Of a stretch of 64,000 nucleotides of DNA, positions 1 through 13,511 are shown in pieces (positions within the stretch are counted from its first letter, which is position 1; every line of letters begins with the position of its first letter). Under the pieces are notes generated by a model. The model was given only the letters and a program-made list of their open reading frames with translations. It was not told where the DNA came from and searched no databases. Location: the NCBI GenBank assembly GCA_020226215.1, contig CM035225.1, forward strand, positions 11,729,868-11,793,867, in the 5' to 3' direction. A program made the position numbers and the translations under genes. Source of the DNA: Sindora glabra (lineage: Eukaryota; Streptophyta; Magnoliopsida; Fabales; Fabaceae).

Positions 1-41
1 GTTAACTTTCCCCCATGAAAACATTAATTAAGATCTTTAAG

Positions 42-540
42 TCAAAGAACTCCAATATTATAGATAAACTTTTCAAATATAGTAGTAGAAAATGCCTTAG
101 TAACTAAATCTACTAGGTTATCACTTGAACGGATTTGTTGAATATTTATATCATCATTCTTTTGAAGATCATAAGTGAAAAAGAGTTTTGATGAAGTATA
201 TTTTGTTCTATCTCTTTTAATGTACCTTTTTTTTTTCAATTGAGTGATACAAGCAATATTATCTTCATACAAGTGTGTAGGAATTATTTTTGCAGAAGAT
301 AAACCACAAGTCTCTCATATATGTTGAATCACATATCTTAACCAAACATATTCCTTACTTACCTTATGTATTTCTAAAATTTCTACATGATTAAATGATA
401 TAGCTATTATAGTTTGTTTCATAAATTACCATGAAATCGTTGTATCTTCACATATAAATAAATAGCCTATTTGTGATTGACTATTATGAGGGTCAAATAG
501 ATATCCTACATTTGGATAACCAATTTGGTTTGACTTGGGT
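42..540 (-). pseudogene. Copia RNase H domain, broken
   Basis: The C-terminal part of a copia polyprotein. The open stretch 42-272 begins with MYEDNIACI, the conserved Asp-Asn block of copia RNase H, and ends with the typical SSDNLVDLVTKA and FEKFIYNIG tail. Upstream (to about 540) the same frame, with a stop, reads GYLFDPHNSQSQIGYLF and HVEILEIHKVSKEYVWLR, again RNase H. It follows the reverse transcriptase in the same element. Catalytically dead because of the in-frame stops. Confidence 0.85.
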
Positions 541-639
541 ACGTTCATATAAAACAAACCCATATCCATCGTACCTCTAAGATAACAAATTACATGCTTA
601 ACTCTATTCCAATTCCTTCATATAGTTGAAAAACTATAT

Positions 640-1700
640 CTTTTTAATAAATTAATAGAAAATGATATATCAAGTCATGTATAACTAGTAAAATACATTA
701 GTGCTCTAACTACATTAAGATATGGTGCTTCCGAACTAAGTAGTTCTTCATCTTTTTCTTAAGGCCTGAAAGGATCTTTATTCACATCTAATGACCTTAC
801 AAGGATTGGGATGCACAATGGATGTGATTTATGCATATAAAACCATTTTAGTGCCTTTGCTATATAAGCCTTTTGATGTATAAAAATTCCATTCTTTAAA
901 TGTTTGATTTGTAATCCAAGATAAAGTTTTATTCTTCCTAGATCCCTCATTTCAAATTCTTTCTTTAAACAATTTATAGCTTTTGAAAGCTCTTTTGGAG
1001 TTCCAATAATGTTTAAGTCATCAACATAAATAGTAATTATGGAGAATTCATTCCCAAATCTTTTTGTAAAAGTACATAGACAAATAAGGTCATTTTTGGA
1101 TTCTTCCTTTAATAAATATTCACTGAGACAATTACACCACATGCATCTAGATTGTTTCAATCCATAAAGAGATTTGTTTAATTTAATTGAGTAATATTTT
1201 CAAGAATTTGAATTGTATGCTTTAGGCAAATTAAAACCCTTAAGGAGTTTTATATAAGCATCATTATCTAGTGAGCTGTACAAATAGATTGCAACAACAT
1301 CCCTTAGACATAAATTGAATCCTTCATGTACAACTAAACTAAATAAATATCGAAAAGTAGTTGAACCACCAGGGGTGAATATGCCTATTCATAATCAATG
1401 TGAGGTCATTCTGAAAACCCTTGAGCAACAAGTCATACCTCATATCCTATAATTTCACCATTCTCATTTCATTTTTGAACAAAAAAACCATTTGCACCTA
1501 ATTGGCTTTACACCTTTCAATATACATACTATAGGTTCGAAAACTTTTCTCTTTGCAAATGAGTTTAATTTTGATTTGATTGCATTTTTTTCATTTTGAC
1601 CAATCATCTCTTTGTTTGCATTTCTTAAAAAACTTTCGTTCATGATCCTCATTATCATTCATTATACCACGCACTACATTATATGCAAAAAACATCATCG
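640..1700 (-). pseudogene. Copia reverse transcriptase, broken
   Basis: Two open pieces belong to one RVT_2 domain. The piece at 1464-1658 contains the N-terminal block (AIKSKLNSFAKRKVF, GVKPIRCKWFF), and that at 759-1160 contains the palm with the catalytic YVDD box at 1017-1028, followed by LGRIKLYLGLQIKHLKNG. Stops and frameshifts between 1160 and 1464 separate them. The family is the plant copia polymerase that copies element RNA into DNA in cytoplasmic particles. This copy is a fossil. Confidence 0.9.
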
Positions 1701-2149
1701 ATGTTGACATTATTTTGGTTTTTTATTAAGATCTCTTTATTTTCACTAATTTTAAGTACGTGAGTTTCTTCTAGAACTGAAATAGTAATTTTTTCTGGAG
1801 ACTCTTCTAGAGTCATCACATCCACATCCTCAATTTGGCTATCTTGGTCTTAACTCATTTTCTTTTTCGAGGATTTTAATGTTTGGAATCAATAGGTCTA
1901 CCACGTTTCATTCATGCATCAAACTATTTGTAATAGTAGACTGTCCGATAGGGATATCAACCTTAATTGGAGTATTAGCGGTTGGTATATATGATTTGAT
2001 CACTCTCTTTTAGTTAGTGAATGCATCTTGCAATTTACTGGTTAAACCATACAAATGAATTATCTTTTGAACTTTTAGTTCACATTTTTGTACAAGGATT
2101 AAAATGAGATAATGATAATTCATTCCAATTAATTTCATTTTTCAATTGC

Positions 2150-2930
2150 TTATTTTCTCCCCTTAATGTTAGGAAAATTAATTCATCAAAATGACAATTG
2201 ACAAATCTAACTATGAATAAATCCCCGATTGATGGTTCAAGATATTTTATCATAGATGGAGATTTATATCCAACATATATTCCTAACTTTCATTGAGGAC
2301 CTATCTTAGTTCATTGTGATGGAGTAATTGGAACATATACTGCATATTCAAAAATCCTTAGATAGGAAATATTAGGTTCCTAACTAAAAATCAATTGTAA
2401 AAGGGAGGACTTATGATAACATGTTGGTCTAATGTGAATTAGTGCTGTAGCATGCAAAATTACATGTCCTTAAGTAGAAATTGGAAGTTTTGATTTCATA
2501 AGTAATAGTCTTGTAATTAATTAAAGATGCTTGATAAATGATTTTGCAAGACTATCTTGTGTATGAACATGTGCTATAGGGTGTTCAACATCAATTCCAA
2601 CAAACATACAATAATCATTGAAAGATTGAGAAGTAAATTCACCACCATTATCAAGTCATATTTTCTTAATTAGATAATCAAGAAAATGTGCTTGTAGTTG
2701 AATTAATTGAGAAAGTAAACTTACAAATGCTAGATTATAAGATCATAATAAAGACACATGTGATCATTTAGTTAATACATCAATTAAAACTATAAAATAT
2801 CTAAATGATTTACATGGTGGGTGAACTGGTCCATAAATATAATTTTGTATACATTCCAAAACAAGTAAGAGATACACTTTCAATTTTTGTCGGTGATGAT
2901 CAAATAATTTACTTTTCTTGAGAACAAGCA
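2150..2930 (-). pseudogene. Copia integrase core, broken
   Basis: Minus-strand translation around 2560-2655 gives DNGGEFTSQSFNDYC, the second catalytic Asp block of the DDE integrase (codons for DNGGEF at 2635-2652), followed by VEHPIAHVHTQDSLAKSFI. The flanking sequence keeps short stretches of the family but with stops. It lies between the GAG-pre-integrase and reverse transcriptase, as in other copia elements. Confidence 0.8.
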
Positions 2931-3550
2931 ACACATGAAAAATTTTTAAATTGAAAAATTTGCTAGCTCTTCAATGGATACCCACATGTATTTTAAATTA
3001 TTTTTCACATCATAATTGATCCAGGATAACCCGATTGATCATGCTAAATTACAAACTTATCATAATTTGTAAGCTTCTGGTTTGTGATAGCATGTGTTTC
3101 AACTGTATCAATATATGTGTAGTATAAATTAGAGGAAAGTATAGGTAATTTTTTAAGTATACATTTGTTACATGAGATTATACCAGTGATATAAAGATAT
3201 TCAATATTTCCTTCATTTGTTGTCTCGATATGATATCCATTTCAGCAGATATCCTTAAAACTTAATAAGTTTCTATAAAACTAAGTAAAATATAATGCAT
3301 TATCAATGTGTAATTTTATTCCTCTATGTAACAAAACATTAGCTCTTTTGGAGCCTTCAATTAAATTTGTAGTACTAAATATATTATTAACATTAGCTTC
3401 TTGCATGCTAAATAAGAAAAATAGAATTTCACATGCAATAGAGAGTAAGTATTCTTCACCCACTAATTCATAGAAAGTTAGGGCACACATATATTGTAAC
3501 TTACCTTTAATATCCTTACATATAATTCTACTTAGTTCATCAGTGCACAA
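2880..3550 (-). pseudogene. Copia GAG-pre-integrase and protease remnant
   Basis: About 3050-2860 (minus) reads HDQSGYPGSIMM, then FSCVACSQEK, which match the His-His-Cys-Cys zinc-binding module in front of copia integrases. The open stretch 3281-3550 reads MQEANVNNIF, NLIEGSKRANVLL and KLHIDNALYFT, the protease/connector region. The protease active-site block upstream of it is not recognisable. Defective. Confidence 0.75.
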
Positions 3551-3560
3551 TTTTATGCTA

Positions 3561-6000
3561 TACTACAATTTAAAACCTTTCAGTAACCATATAATATCTT
3601 CTAAGAAAGAGGTTATGACACACTCAAGTAACATTGATTAGTATAAAAGGTGATTTCATGGTAAACATACATTTCCAAATATTATGATTACTTGTGTAAT
3701 TGAATTTTGAGTAACCTGGTATAGAATAAAATGATAGGTATTATAAAAATACTTTTAAAATTGGCTAATGAAAAAGGCCATTAGAGCAAAACTAATTTAT
3801 AAATATATAAATGATGCGTATAAATTAAATATTTTAATGCAACAAGGATGCTTTGCCAATCAAATTTTCAAAAGAAAAAGGGTGGAGGCCAAACATTGAT
3901 TTTTAGCAGTTATTTTTGAATGAAAACTTCTTAACAACTTTGAGATAAGTAAACTTATAGAAAACCAAGTAGACAATAGACAACTACAAGCAATCTTCAA
4001 GAAAATCAACTCAAATCCTTATTGAAGAACTAAATAGTAAACAAAGTTTAAAACTAATTATAATTTTAGTTATCACACTTAAAAATCCAATTAATGCTCT
4101 AATAAAGGTATTTATAACTTGTATAAATATCGACTTGTATATGTTATAATAATGTTCTATAATCAAAATGAGGCATTCCATAAAATTGTTAATGGTCCTT
4201 AAATAAATCAAACAGAAAATGAGATGATAGAACTTGAGATTTTACATTGCAATGGTAATAAGAACAATATTGCAATTAAATATCATTATACTTAAGAGAG
4301 AAATAGTTAGTGTATAAATTTGAAACTATAGTTCTAACCAATAATCACATCAGCATATATATTGTTAGTGTAGAGTCATGCAGGCATTGAAGCAAGAGTA
4401 CAATTAGTATGTGACTAAAAAAAGGGGTCCAAATTGGGACAAGAAGAGGCTAGTATATAGGGGTGTGTTATAAGCAAAGCAATTCAAAGCTGAAGTTTCA
4501 CTAGAGACCTAATTATGTTGTGGTCAATTAGAGCTATTCACATTTGCAAGACTATTTACATTTAAATGAATCCTTACATCTAACCCCATGACAAATAATT
4601 TATTCTCGTAATGTCTAGAGCCACAAATTCAAGATTTGCAAGATTTGACATAATATTATCATAAACATGTAAAAATGAAATAGAAAAGTTCTAATGTAAG
4701 AAAGGTTGAATATTGAAAAGAATTATTAATCAACATATTATTCATACAATTATTAATCCAATTGTAATTTTTCATTTCATTGTTAATTTACATGGTGATC
4801 AAACATTGCAAAAATTATTAATTTCATAAAATGTATATTTCAAATTAAAAGTGAATGAAATGAGAAAGAGAGCTAAATTGTATATCTTTATATAATCATT
4901 AAATATATGTATATTTATATATCGCATGCTTCTTGATAATTCTTTTCCTTTTCCAAACTTAGTTTCTTGAATTTTTCATGTTCATCTTTGTGTAAAGCCA
5001 AACCTTACCATGCAAGTAAATTTTCTTTCTATTTCAACATAATATATTTTATTATTTCATATAGCAATATTTTTTCAATCACAAGAGAATATCATAATCA
5101 AGTGCTTACCACATATCCACAATTGTCTACCATATATATATATATGTATGTATGTATGCACACACACGCACTCACATAATTTATAAAACCCAACATGCAC
5201 TTCAAAAATAGATTTAGAAATTTCACTCACTTAGCATCCAAGAATAAATTCTCAAGTATATAATATGTTATATGCATGAATTTATGTTGTTTTCTCTTTT
5301 TTGGTTTAATTCATTATTTATTTCTATTAGTATTTCTGCACATCATATTTAATACTTTGTAACTATTATTTCTTCAAATAAAACTAGTAAAACATTAAAA
5401 TCATTATAGAAACCAAAATCAAAGCATGAATGAAATAAGGAATAAAATGTGATAAGAGAGAAGAACTATTATATTAGCACAAAGTAATGAGATTAAGTAA
5501 AATAATTTACATTTGGAAGCAATTACCTTAGTGGATTAGAGTCTTGTGATGATAACGTGTTATGAAAATAATAAACATTTAAGAAACAATAAAAGGAAGA
5601 TACGAAAGACATGAAGGAGGATAATATTTGATTCAATTATACGTAGAATGATTTATGGAACCCATATTTATAGAACAAATTGATCAAACATTATAATTTT
5701 CATAATGATAATTTATAAATAGAATTGAGACCTAATAATGGATCATAATAAGAAAGTAACATCTGATCTAATAATTGACTATAATTAAAATTATAACATT
5801 TGACTTATGGATATCCACATTTAATAAATTCAATGATTATTCATAACAACTTGGTCAATTTAAAGCTCGATCAATGTAATGTCTCGGTGCCCATTGGTCA
5901 TGACAATTTTATATATTTCAAAATCAATCTTAATTAAATCCAATTTTTTAACAATAAATATTCTAGTATTTTATAAAACTCTGGTCTATACTGTAACTTC
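3561..6000. other. Gene-free AT-rich DNA
   Basis: No coding region with family-like content was seen. The short open frames here are low-complexity. A (TA)n/(TATG)n/(CA)n microsatellite sits at 5131-5177. The stretch next to 3560 may hold unrecognisable copia gag or LTR sequence. Confidence 0.6.
5131..5177. repeat. Compound microsatellite (TA)n(TATG)n(CA)n
   Basis: Uninterrupted runs of TA, then four TATG-like units, then CACACACACGCA. Simple-sequence DNA; no gene nearby. Confidence 0.9.
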
Positions 6001-6159
6001 GTCTACCCATTTGCTGGGACATATTATGAGAATGACGTAAAAGGAACTGAGACAACTTAGTTTTAATAATATCACCAATAACCAATTAAATATATAGTCT
6101 CACTCACGGAAAAAAAATAGAGTTTAAAACTCACATTGTAATGCTAAATCCTAAAATTT

Positions 6160-6275
6160 CAAGGGCCATTAACGTTTTTTTATTTTTTATTTTTATGTTT
6201 AAAAAATTAGACAGCCTTACATTTGAGAAAACCAGGTAGAAAATCATGACTTGAAAAAAGTAAATGCGTCTCACA
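6160..6275. repeat. Diverged duplicated block, copy 1 (partner at 34378-34475)
   Basis: Both copies share a run of T-rich sequence followed by GACAGCC, TTTGAGAAAA and AAATCATGACTTG in the same order and spacing. The partner lies 28 kb away in the same orientation. Both are followed, 2-3 kb further on, by another shared block (9310-9840 and 36360-36900), which suggests one larger segmental duplication of which only parts remain recognisable. Confidence 0.7.
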
Positions 6276-7169
6276 CTAGAAAATAATAAAGAGCCAAAGT
6301 ATCGCATTTATGACCCAAATTATTTTTTTTTTCAAAAATCCTGAAGTTATGTTCTAACAGAACAGGAAAGAAATTTGGAAATCAGTTAAAAAAAGAATTC
6401 ATTTACAGATCAATTAAGATTAATTTTTTTTTCAATATAACAAAATTCATGTAGGAAAGAATTGAAATCATATCTGTCAATTATAACTTTTGTACAAAAA
6501 ATTATTTTATATATAATTGCAATTTTTATATCAATATATATTTTGAAGAAAATTGCAAAATATTTAACTGCACATTAAAATACAATCCAATTTTTTAATA
6601 TATACCCAAAATTTTGATGAAACTAAGAATAAAGCGGGTGCAATGAGTCAACACAATAACAGAACTTTTGGACCAAAACAGGTTCACGCGTCTCAAATTT
6701 TCTTTGAGTGTAATTTACTCCAAGACAGTGACCAAACAAGTTAACAAGTTACAATTACTTTAAGTTTTTAGTTTTATTAGATACACATAAATTCCACCGA
6801 CAGTTTAATATATAAAGCATAGCTAAAAGTCATATTTCTAATACTACTTTTACTTTCCTCCTGCTTTGCTGTAATCACATGGAAATGATCAATGTAAAGG
6901 AGATTGCATTGTTTTGTCAACAAAGTAATTTGCATTCTATGGGAGTTGTTAGGCCATATATTCCTATAAATTCATCCTCTACTTGTTATTTATGTGCAAT
7001 TCAATGTGAGAATTAGTAATGAAAATTAATGGAAGGGAAGTACTATAATTAGTACTGAATATTTCTTTTTCCTAATTCGAGAGCAATAATCTTTAGATTA
7101 TCCGGAAAATATGGTATCCCGAATCACTTGTATTTTGTTTGGAATCAAATTTTCTTAGAATAAATTTGG

Positions 7170-8330
7170 TTTCAATAGAAATGATTTCAATTCATTTACA
7201 AATGAGTTTTTTTTAATATATGGAGATGGATGCAATTCAATTAAAATTAAAATTTAATGGTACGAAGATAAATATAATATCAAAAAGAGGATAAATTTTT
7301 TTATATAATACGTATTTTAAACTTAATAAAATGAATTTTAGTAAAATTATTACTAAATTTGATGGATTTCATAATGGTATAAATATAATTAAAATAGAAA
7401 TTACAAATAAAAAAAGAAATAAAATACCTTTTTACTTGAATTCAAAAATTATTTGAAAATGAAATAAAATCTTCTAAACAAAGGTTAGATTTACCGAAAA
7501 TTGAATCATCGGATCCAATGAACTTTTTATATCCCATGTCCCAAGCATGCACTAAATTTTAATTTATTATATACCAAATAAAAATTCTAGTTTTATTACC
7601 AAAAAATCATTTTGCTCTATAATTTATCATTAAAAAATTAGTTTGGTTTATTGAGTATGAGATTTCTACTATTTAATACAACTGCTTCAAATTATATGCT
7701 CATCAACTTATTTAGTACTCAACACTTGGTACCCCGGCCTTTGAACATTAATTTTGTCAATCACTTTGTAAATATTGATCTACTGAATTTAAAAGGACAA
7801 AGATAGGAACTTGTACATGAATATAGTGTTTTATAGTAATCTGCAAATTATTAAAAATTTAAATTTGATATACTGTTAGTATAATTTAATCTTATGGTAT
7901 CATTCACTTATGTATCATCATATTAATAAAAAAATTATTAAAATTCCTTAACCATTATTAAAAATTCTTAATTAATATTATTTTTTAATAATGTATAGTG
8001 TAAAACATTTTATAATGAGAGTAAACCAAATTTAAACTCATTTTTATGATAAAAAATTTCAGATAATTTTCCAACGAACGTACAAATCCATAGCTCCATG
8101 ACTTTTATTTATGATGATATCTACAAACATAATATAATGCTAAGATTTGAGAAGATTATTGATTGATGATGGTTTTTTCAATGAAACAAATTACAATGAG
8201 AATATGCCTAAAATAAATTATTTCTCCCTGGCTTTAATTCTACAAATTAGTCACGAGAATGAAACCCTTTCTAAGAACATCAAATAAGAGTTTATTTAAT
8301 ATTAAACTACTTGTTTGAAAATTATATCCT
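7170..8330. repeat. 1.18-kb tandem direct duplication, unit 1
   Basis: Unit 1 aligns with unit 2 (8340-9530) at an offset of about 1179-1203 bp over nearly its whole length. Clear anchors are TTTCAATTCATTTA, CCAATGAACTTTTTATATCC, CAACTGCTTCAA and AACGAACGTAC. Divergence and several indels show that the duplication is not recent. No gene lies inside; open frames in it are AT-rich accidents. Confidence 0.9.
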
Positions 8331-8339
8331 AAATAATGA

Positions 8340-9530
8340 TTTCAATTCATTTATAAATAAATTCTTTTATTAGCATATAATGAGATGCATACAATTCAAT
8401 TAAAAAGTATATTTTAGTGGTATTATGATAAATATAGTATTAGAAAAAAAGGTAAATTTTTTATATAATATATATTTAATTTAAGTTAAACAAAATATTT
8501 ATTAAATTTGATAGATTTCACAATAATACAAATGTAATTATAATAAAAAATATAAACAAAAAATGAAATAAAATCCCTTCTTATTTGAATCCAAACATTA
8601 TTTAAAAAAATTATTTGAAAATAAAGTAAAATCTTATTTTTAGCCCATCTAAATAAGCAAAGGTCAGATTTACCGAAATTTGATTCATAGAATCCAATGA
8701 ACTTTTTATATCCCGTGTCCCAAGCATACACTAAATTTTGGTTTATTATATAACAAATAAAAGTTCTAGTTTTATTACTAAAAAAATATCTTTTTGTTCT
8801 ATAATTTATCATTAGAAAAATAGTTTGGTTTATTGAGTATGAGCTTTCTGCTATTTAGTGCAACTGCTTCAAGTTATAAGCTCATCAACTTACGTAGTCT
8901 TCAACAATTGGTACCAAGACCTATGAACATTAATTTTGAAATCACTTTGCAAACATTGATCAATTGAGTTTTAAAAGACGAATATTCTTACTTGTACATG
9001 AATATATTTTATTGTAACTTGCAAAATTTCATGGGGATTTAAATTTATCCATCATTAGTGTAAATCAATTTTACATTATCATTAATTCATTTTAATAAAA
9101 ATTGTTACAATCCTTTAATTATTATTAAGAATTCTTAATTAATATTACTTTTTTATGACATACTTTCTCTTCATTTATTGATAGTATAAATAATTTTATA
9201 ATGACAATGGACTAAATTTAAACTATTTTTTAATACATAAAAAAGTTCAAATAACTTCCTAACGAACGTACGAATCCATAGCTCCATGACTTTTATTTAT
9301 GATGATAGCTACATCGTAATATAATGCTAAGATTTGAGCAGATTATTAATTAATGATGTTATTTCATAACAAAAACGTAAATGTTAATAGAAATTACAAT
9401 GAGAATATGCTTTATATAAATTATTTCTTGTTGGCTTGAATTCTACAAATTAGCGAAAAGAATAAAATCCTATCTAAGGACATCAACTAAGAGTTCATTT
9501 AACTTTAAACTACTTGTTGGATGGTTCAAA
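8340..9530. repeat. 1.18-kb tandem direct duplication, unit 2
   Basis: Second unit of the tandem pair. Its right end runs without a break into the block at 9510-9840, which is shared with 36625-36900 and 44640-45235. The latter part (9310-9470) is also present at 36360-36520, so a third, partial copy of this unit exists 27 kb away. Confidence 0.9.
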
Positions 9531-9840
9531 GAAATTGTTCAATCAATTTTTAAAGTCTTGGTCGTTGTGCAGTTTTTAAAGTACTACTCTTCCAAGTCTT
9601 GCAACACAATTAATGTTGTAGCTTCTCATATTCATACTTTTATTTCTATTTACCCTATGTGCACAAAAAATTCCATTCAAAATCGGTGGCATATTTTCCG
9701 TACTATTTCTCTTTACTTTCCCGACTAAATCCCGTTACGAAAGAGAGATTTTAATCGATGAAGTTTCGAGGAAGCCATTGTTTCAATTTCATGTTGATAG
9801 CCAGATGATGTCGCTAAAACTTTGGTCTAAAAATATGTAT
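9510..9840. repeat. Dispersed block shared with 36625-36900 and 44640-45235
   Basis: All three copies hold ACTACTTGTYSGATGG, then TCAACTTTTAAAGTCTTGG, TTCCAAGTCTT, and end with TTTCGAGGAAGC(C/T)ATT followed by ATTTCATGTTGA(C/T)A. The third copy lies directly downstream of an RLP pseudogene, so the block may be flanking sequence of ancestral RLP gene units. It contains TTGAC/GGTCA cores resembling W-boxes, but function is not shown. Confidence 0.8.
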
Positions 9841-10408
9841 TTTATAATAAAATTTTGTTTAGTTTTTCATTTAAAAATATTATACATTATAGTAATATAT
9901 GCTTATATTTGTTTATTTACAACATGAGTAAGATAATTCAATTTGTGTTGACTTGTTGAATAAAAATTCAAATTGAGTTACAAGTCACTTGCAAGCTAAC
10001 TTCAGTTATTACAAATCCTATATTTTTAGAAAGTGAGGAATAGAAATGAGAAAGAGAATGTGAGAACAATATGATTATATTCTTAATAGAGTTAATTATA
10101 ATTTTGATGTCTCATCTCATATATAATATTTTATTTTAATCATTCTGATATATAAATTAAATTAATGAAGTCTACACGTGTAGCTTCTCTATCTTATTGG
10201 AAGAAGATAGAGCATTAACTAGAATTTAAGTTACAACACACTAAGAGAAAAATTAATAGATCGCAGGATGTTCATAGCTAAATTGAAAACAATGATGCTA
10301 TATGTATCAAAATTAGGGGTCAAAATTGAGTTTTAAATAAAAATTAAAGGCTACCATTAAATATAAGATGATTGGATAAATTTGTAAAGTTTAATCTAAT
10401 GAATATAT
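9841..10408. other. Gene-free AT-rich DNA
   Basis: Nothing recognisable on either strand. Confidence 0.6.
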
Positions 10409-13400
10409 CACTAAAACATTTTCACTCTATGGCAATAATTAAAAACTATTGCCTTAGGTTGAAAAAGCGTTGCTTAAAGTATAGGCAACATTTTTCAAGT
10501 CCTGTGCTATTAAGCATTACCTAATCTTTTAGACAACAGTTTCTTTCACATTACTATAAAATTACTTTTTAACATCACTACATTGATATCAGTTAATCTG
10601 AAAATCAATGTATATATTGGTGCGCTGGCACTTTTTTAAACAACCAACGTGACAAATGAAGGTGAATCATTGTGTTCAAAAAGTAGCAAAACATTAGATG
10701 TTGATTCTTATATGTAATCGACATTGAAGGTTTCACCTTGAGGAATTTTTGTAATTATGCATAAAACATTAGATGCCAATTTTAGTATAAACTAATGAAA
10801 AAAATTGTAGATGATAGTTATTTATTAATAAATGACGTCTAAAGTGTTACCACCTACATATACGTTGTCTCTATTTCTCATAACCGTAGATAAACTTGTA
10901 TTGTACAATAATTTTCTTTTGACTTCCTTGTGCTCTTTACTCGATTTTCTTCAATGTTTGTTTAGTAATTGTGTAGATCAATCTTTAACCATATTTGACC
11001 ACTTACTCCTATCTATCTATGGTGTTTCCCCAATTCGCCAATGCTTTTGTGAGCATTGTGTTTTGATTGAGGTCTTTAGGTTAGAACTCAAGCATTGTCA
11101 TTTATTGTTAGAAAGTTTTCATTTTTATGTTTTGAAATTACTCTTCGATCATTGATTACATGTTCTAGAGCATTATTTGACATGAAGAGTTGAAATACCT
11201 AAATACATGTCTTGTTTTACACTTACGTGGACTAAAAATGTCATTTTGGTTGGATGCTACGCTTATGGAGTTGGTATGACTCTGTTACTTGGATAGTATT
11301 TTTGAAATTGTCACTTTGATGTGAACAAAGTTTTGTTCTTAGATTAAGTCAAATATGATAAAATGATTTCCAATCTCAGATGTTTATCAAATGTTGCTTA
11401 GCATATAAGTTGAATTTTAATGTTTATTTAGTTAAGTCTTTTTAAATAGAACATGGTTGCATCTAGGAACTTTGGCAAAGTTAGTGAGCAAGGAGGGCAT
11501 TGGAGGCCTTATGATTAAGAAGGACTTAGTTCTCAAGCATGGAAAAAAGGAAAAGGCAAAAGTTGACTTCAATAAGTATAGAGCTGCATATAGGTCGAGT
11601 GGAATTGATTTCATTAGCTAGTTTGGTTTCTTGCTATGCACCAAAGTGCTTATTATTATTAAGGATGGAACCAAGTGGAAGAATACAATAAAGACACCAC
11701 TTGGGAAGGTTTATTGGAAAGCAACCTTAATACTTATCTCTATTTCAATGTTTACATATGCATAACAAGAGGTTTTAGATTACTAATTGCATTTGTCATT
11801 TGTTTCCTTATTGGCTACATTTGATTTTCATTGAGATTATAAAAAATGCATCTTCTTACTAGCAAGTAAGAGATGGAGGAATTCTAAGCAAATGTTGAAG
11901 AAAAATTACACTAATGAAGTAAGGATCCCAACAGGACCTTCTCCTAAAATATAACACTAGATCAATGTCTTAACATGGGAGAAGTTTGTACGGATATGTC
12001 ATTTGGAGGGCTTTCAAGGATTTATGGCCAACTCATTATTGTTGTATTTCTTCCACTATTGACAAGAAATAATGTTTTCTTATTACTTGTTTTGTTTTTC
12101 TTGTTAATAGGCCATAAGTGCACAAAATAAGCTAAAAGTACATATAAATATAAATTTTACTAAAGAGAGTATAGGAAGCTAGAGGAGAACATCCTCAAGG
12201 AAAGGACTTAAACTACTAAAAAGGTAACTACTCAATTTAATGATTAAGTATATGCATTTGTTTTCCCTATTAAACAATGTGAATTATGGGTGAGAGCTCG
12301 AGTATAGGAAACCCGAGTATAGAAAGTAATAGTAAATAATGTTATTATTTTATTAATTTGTCAAATACAAAGTATGTTATTCATTTATCAGTTTATGACT
12401 AACTATGTTTGAATACACTGTGCCAGAATTAGTTAATGCAGCAAGCTACCTAGAGAGAGTTTCAATAGTCAAAGAGGATAGATATATTAACTACTATTCT
12501 AGGAACTTTAGAGCACCTTAGAAGTGCAAAGGCTATTGGAGGAATAATTAACATTAAGAAACACTTTGAGAGAGCTATAAAATGTCCTCACAAGGGAGGA
12601 ATATCTAAGTAGGAAAGAGTATATTCCCATTACCTTAAAAGAGGAAGAGAAGGTATGAATGGTGACCCCCATACCATAACAGAGTAGCTATTACCCTACC
12701 ATAGATAAATTTTAGTCATCTAACTACTTGTTACAAGCACTTTTCATTACCATAGATAAATATTACTCATCTAGCTACTTGTTATAAGCACTTTTCAATT
12801 GTGTTGTAAGATTACATTGATGTTGATTGACTATTTTATTTGTTATTGTAGGGTAGATATAGATGTGTACTTTTGGCTACAGGATCCCTTTTTAGGCAAC
12901 TGGTGCAACGCATGATTTTCCTAACTATGTGTTTCACATCATTACTTTGCCATAGGACTACTATAAGATTATGGTAGACATCACTGAGTATAAAGTGCTT
13001 GGCTTTTTCTTAACTTGGTCAATTGGTTTTGATTCACTTATCTACAGAGGCAAGGTTTTCTACCACTTCAAGTTCATTGTTTATAGTTAAATAAAATTCT
13101 ACCTAGTATTTCTAATTATCATATTTTCTTATAATCCATTTTTAAGTACCTTTGGAGAAATAAAAAGGTAAAAGGAAGTGTGGCAGGAGGATAAGGATGA
13201 GAATGGTAATTCCAATTAATCAAAGATTTTGGTTGCTCATCCTAAGTCAAAAATCAATGCAGGAACATCTTAAGAAGAGCTTTAACCTATTTCATATAAG
13301 ATATCAAATGATTGGATCATTTTGTTATATCATCACTATTACAGAAAAGCTATTTGACATTAATTATTTAATGAATTCAATGTTCATTTCGAACTATCTT

Positions 13401-13511
13401 TTTATCAAGTGTCATGATAAATATTTTATTATATTAATTATATAACCATCATGGAAAATAAATATTATGATGGTTCCCATAACAAGTAATTGTTGTCATT
13501 TCTTGTAGGAC
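10409..13511. mobile_element. Possible degenerate CACTA/En-Spm DNA transposon
   Basis: The left end begins CACTAAAACATTTTC, a plausible decayed form of the plant CACTACAAGAAAA terminus. It is followed by subterminal palindromes of the CACTA kind (GGCAATA...TATTGCC and several TTGCTT/GGCAAC motifs, 10430-10500). A possible opposite end, TTTCTTGTAG, is at 13502-13511, preceded by the inverted repeat AACCATCAT...ATGATGGTT (13444-13476). Interior open frames (e.g. 11430-11630) carry no transposase domain that I can recognise. Boundaries and identity are tentative. Confidence 0.3.
12697..12798. repeat. 51-bp tandem repeat, two units
   Basis: TACCATAGATAAAT...CACTTTTCA is present twice, starting at 12697 and 12748, with about 90 percent identity by eye. 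Confidence 0.85.

Larger units (their letters stand above)
1..3560 (-). mobile_element. Decayed Ty1/copia LTR retrotransposon, truncated by the left window edge
   Basis: Conceptual translation of the minus strand gives, in copia order, protease/GAG-pre-integrase, integrase, reverse transcriptase and RNase H, reading from about 3550 down to 42. Many stops and frameshifts break the polyprotein into pieces of 60-130 residues, so it cannot be functional. The order integrase before reverse transcriptase is diagnostic for Ty1/copia. The 3' LTR would lie left of position 1. No 5' LTR or gag was recognised beyond about 3560, so that end is either truncated or too diverged to see. Individual domains are listed separately. 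Confidence 0.9.

Noticed and set aside
8486..8812. 108-residue minus-strand open frame
   Set aside because: It lies inside the tandem-duplicated AT-rich unit, is not open in the sister unit, and its composition (Ile/Phe/Asn/Lys/Tyr) is that of random A/T sequence.
10832..11155. 107-residue plus-strand open frame
   Set aside because: No domain, no splice context, and no match to any family I know. Hydrophobic composition comes from T-rich DNA.
11432..11720. A plus-strand frame reading LGKVYWKAT, similar to the end of a NAC-domain motif
   Set aside because: Only a few residues fit; the rest of a NAC domain is absent and the frame has stops. Probably coincidence within transposon debris.
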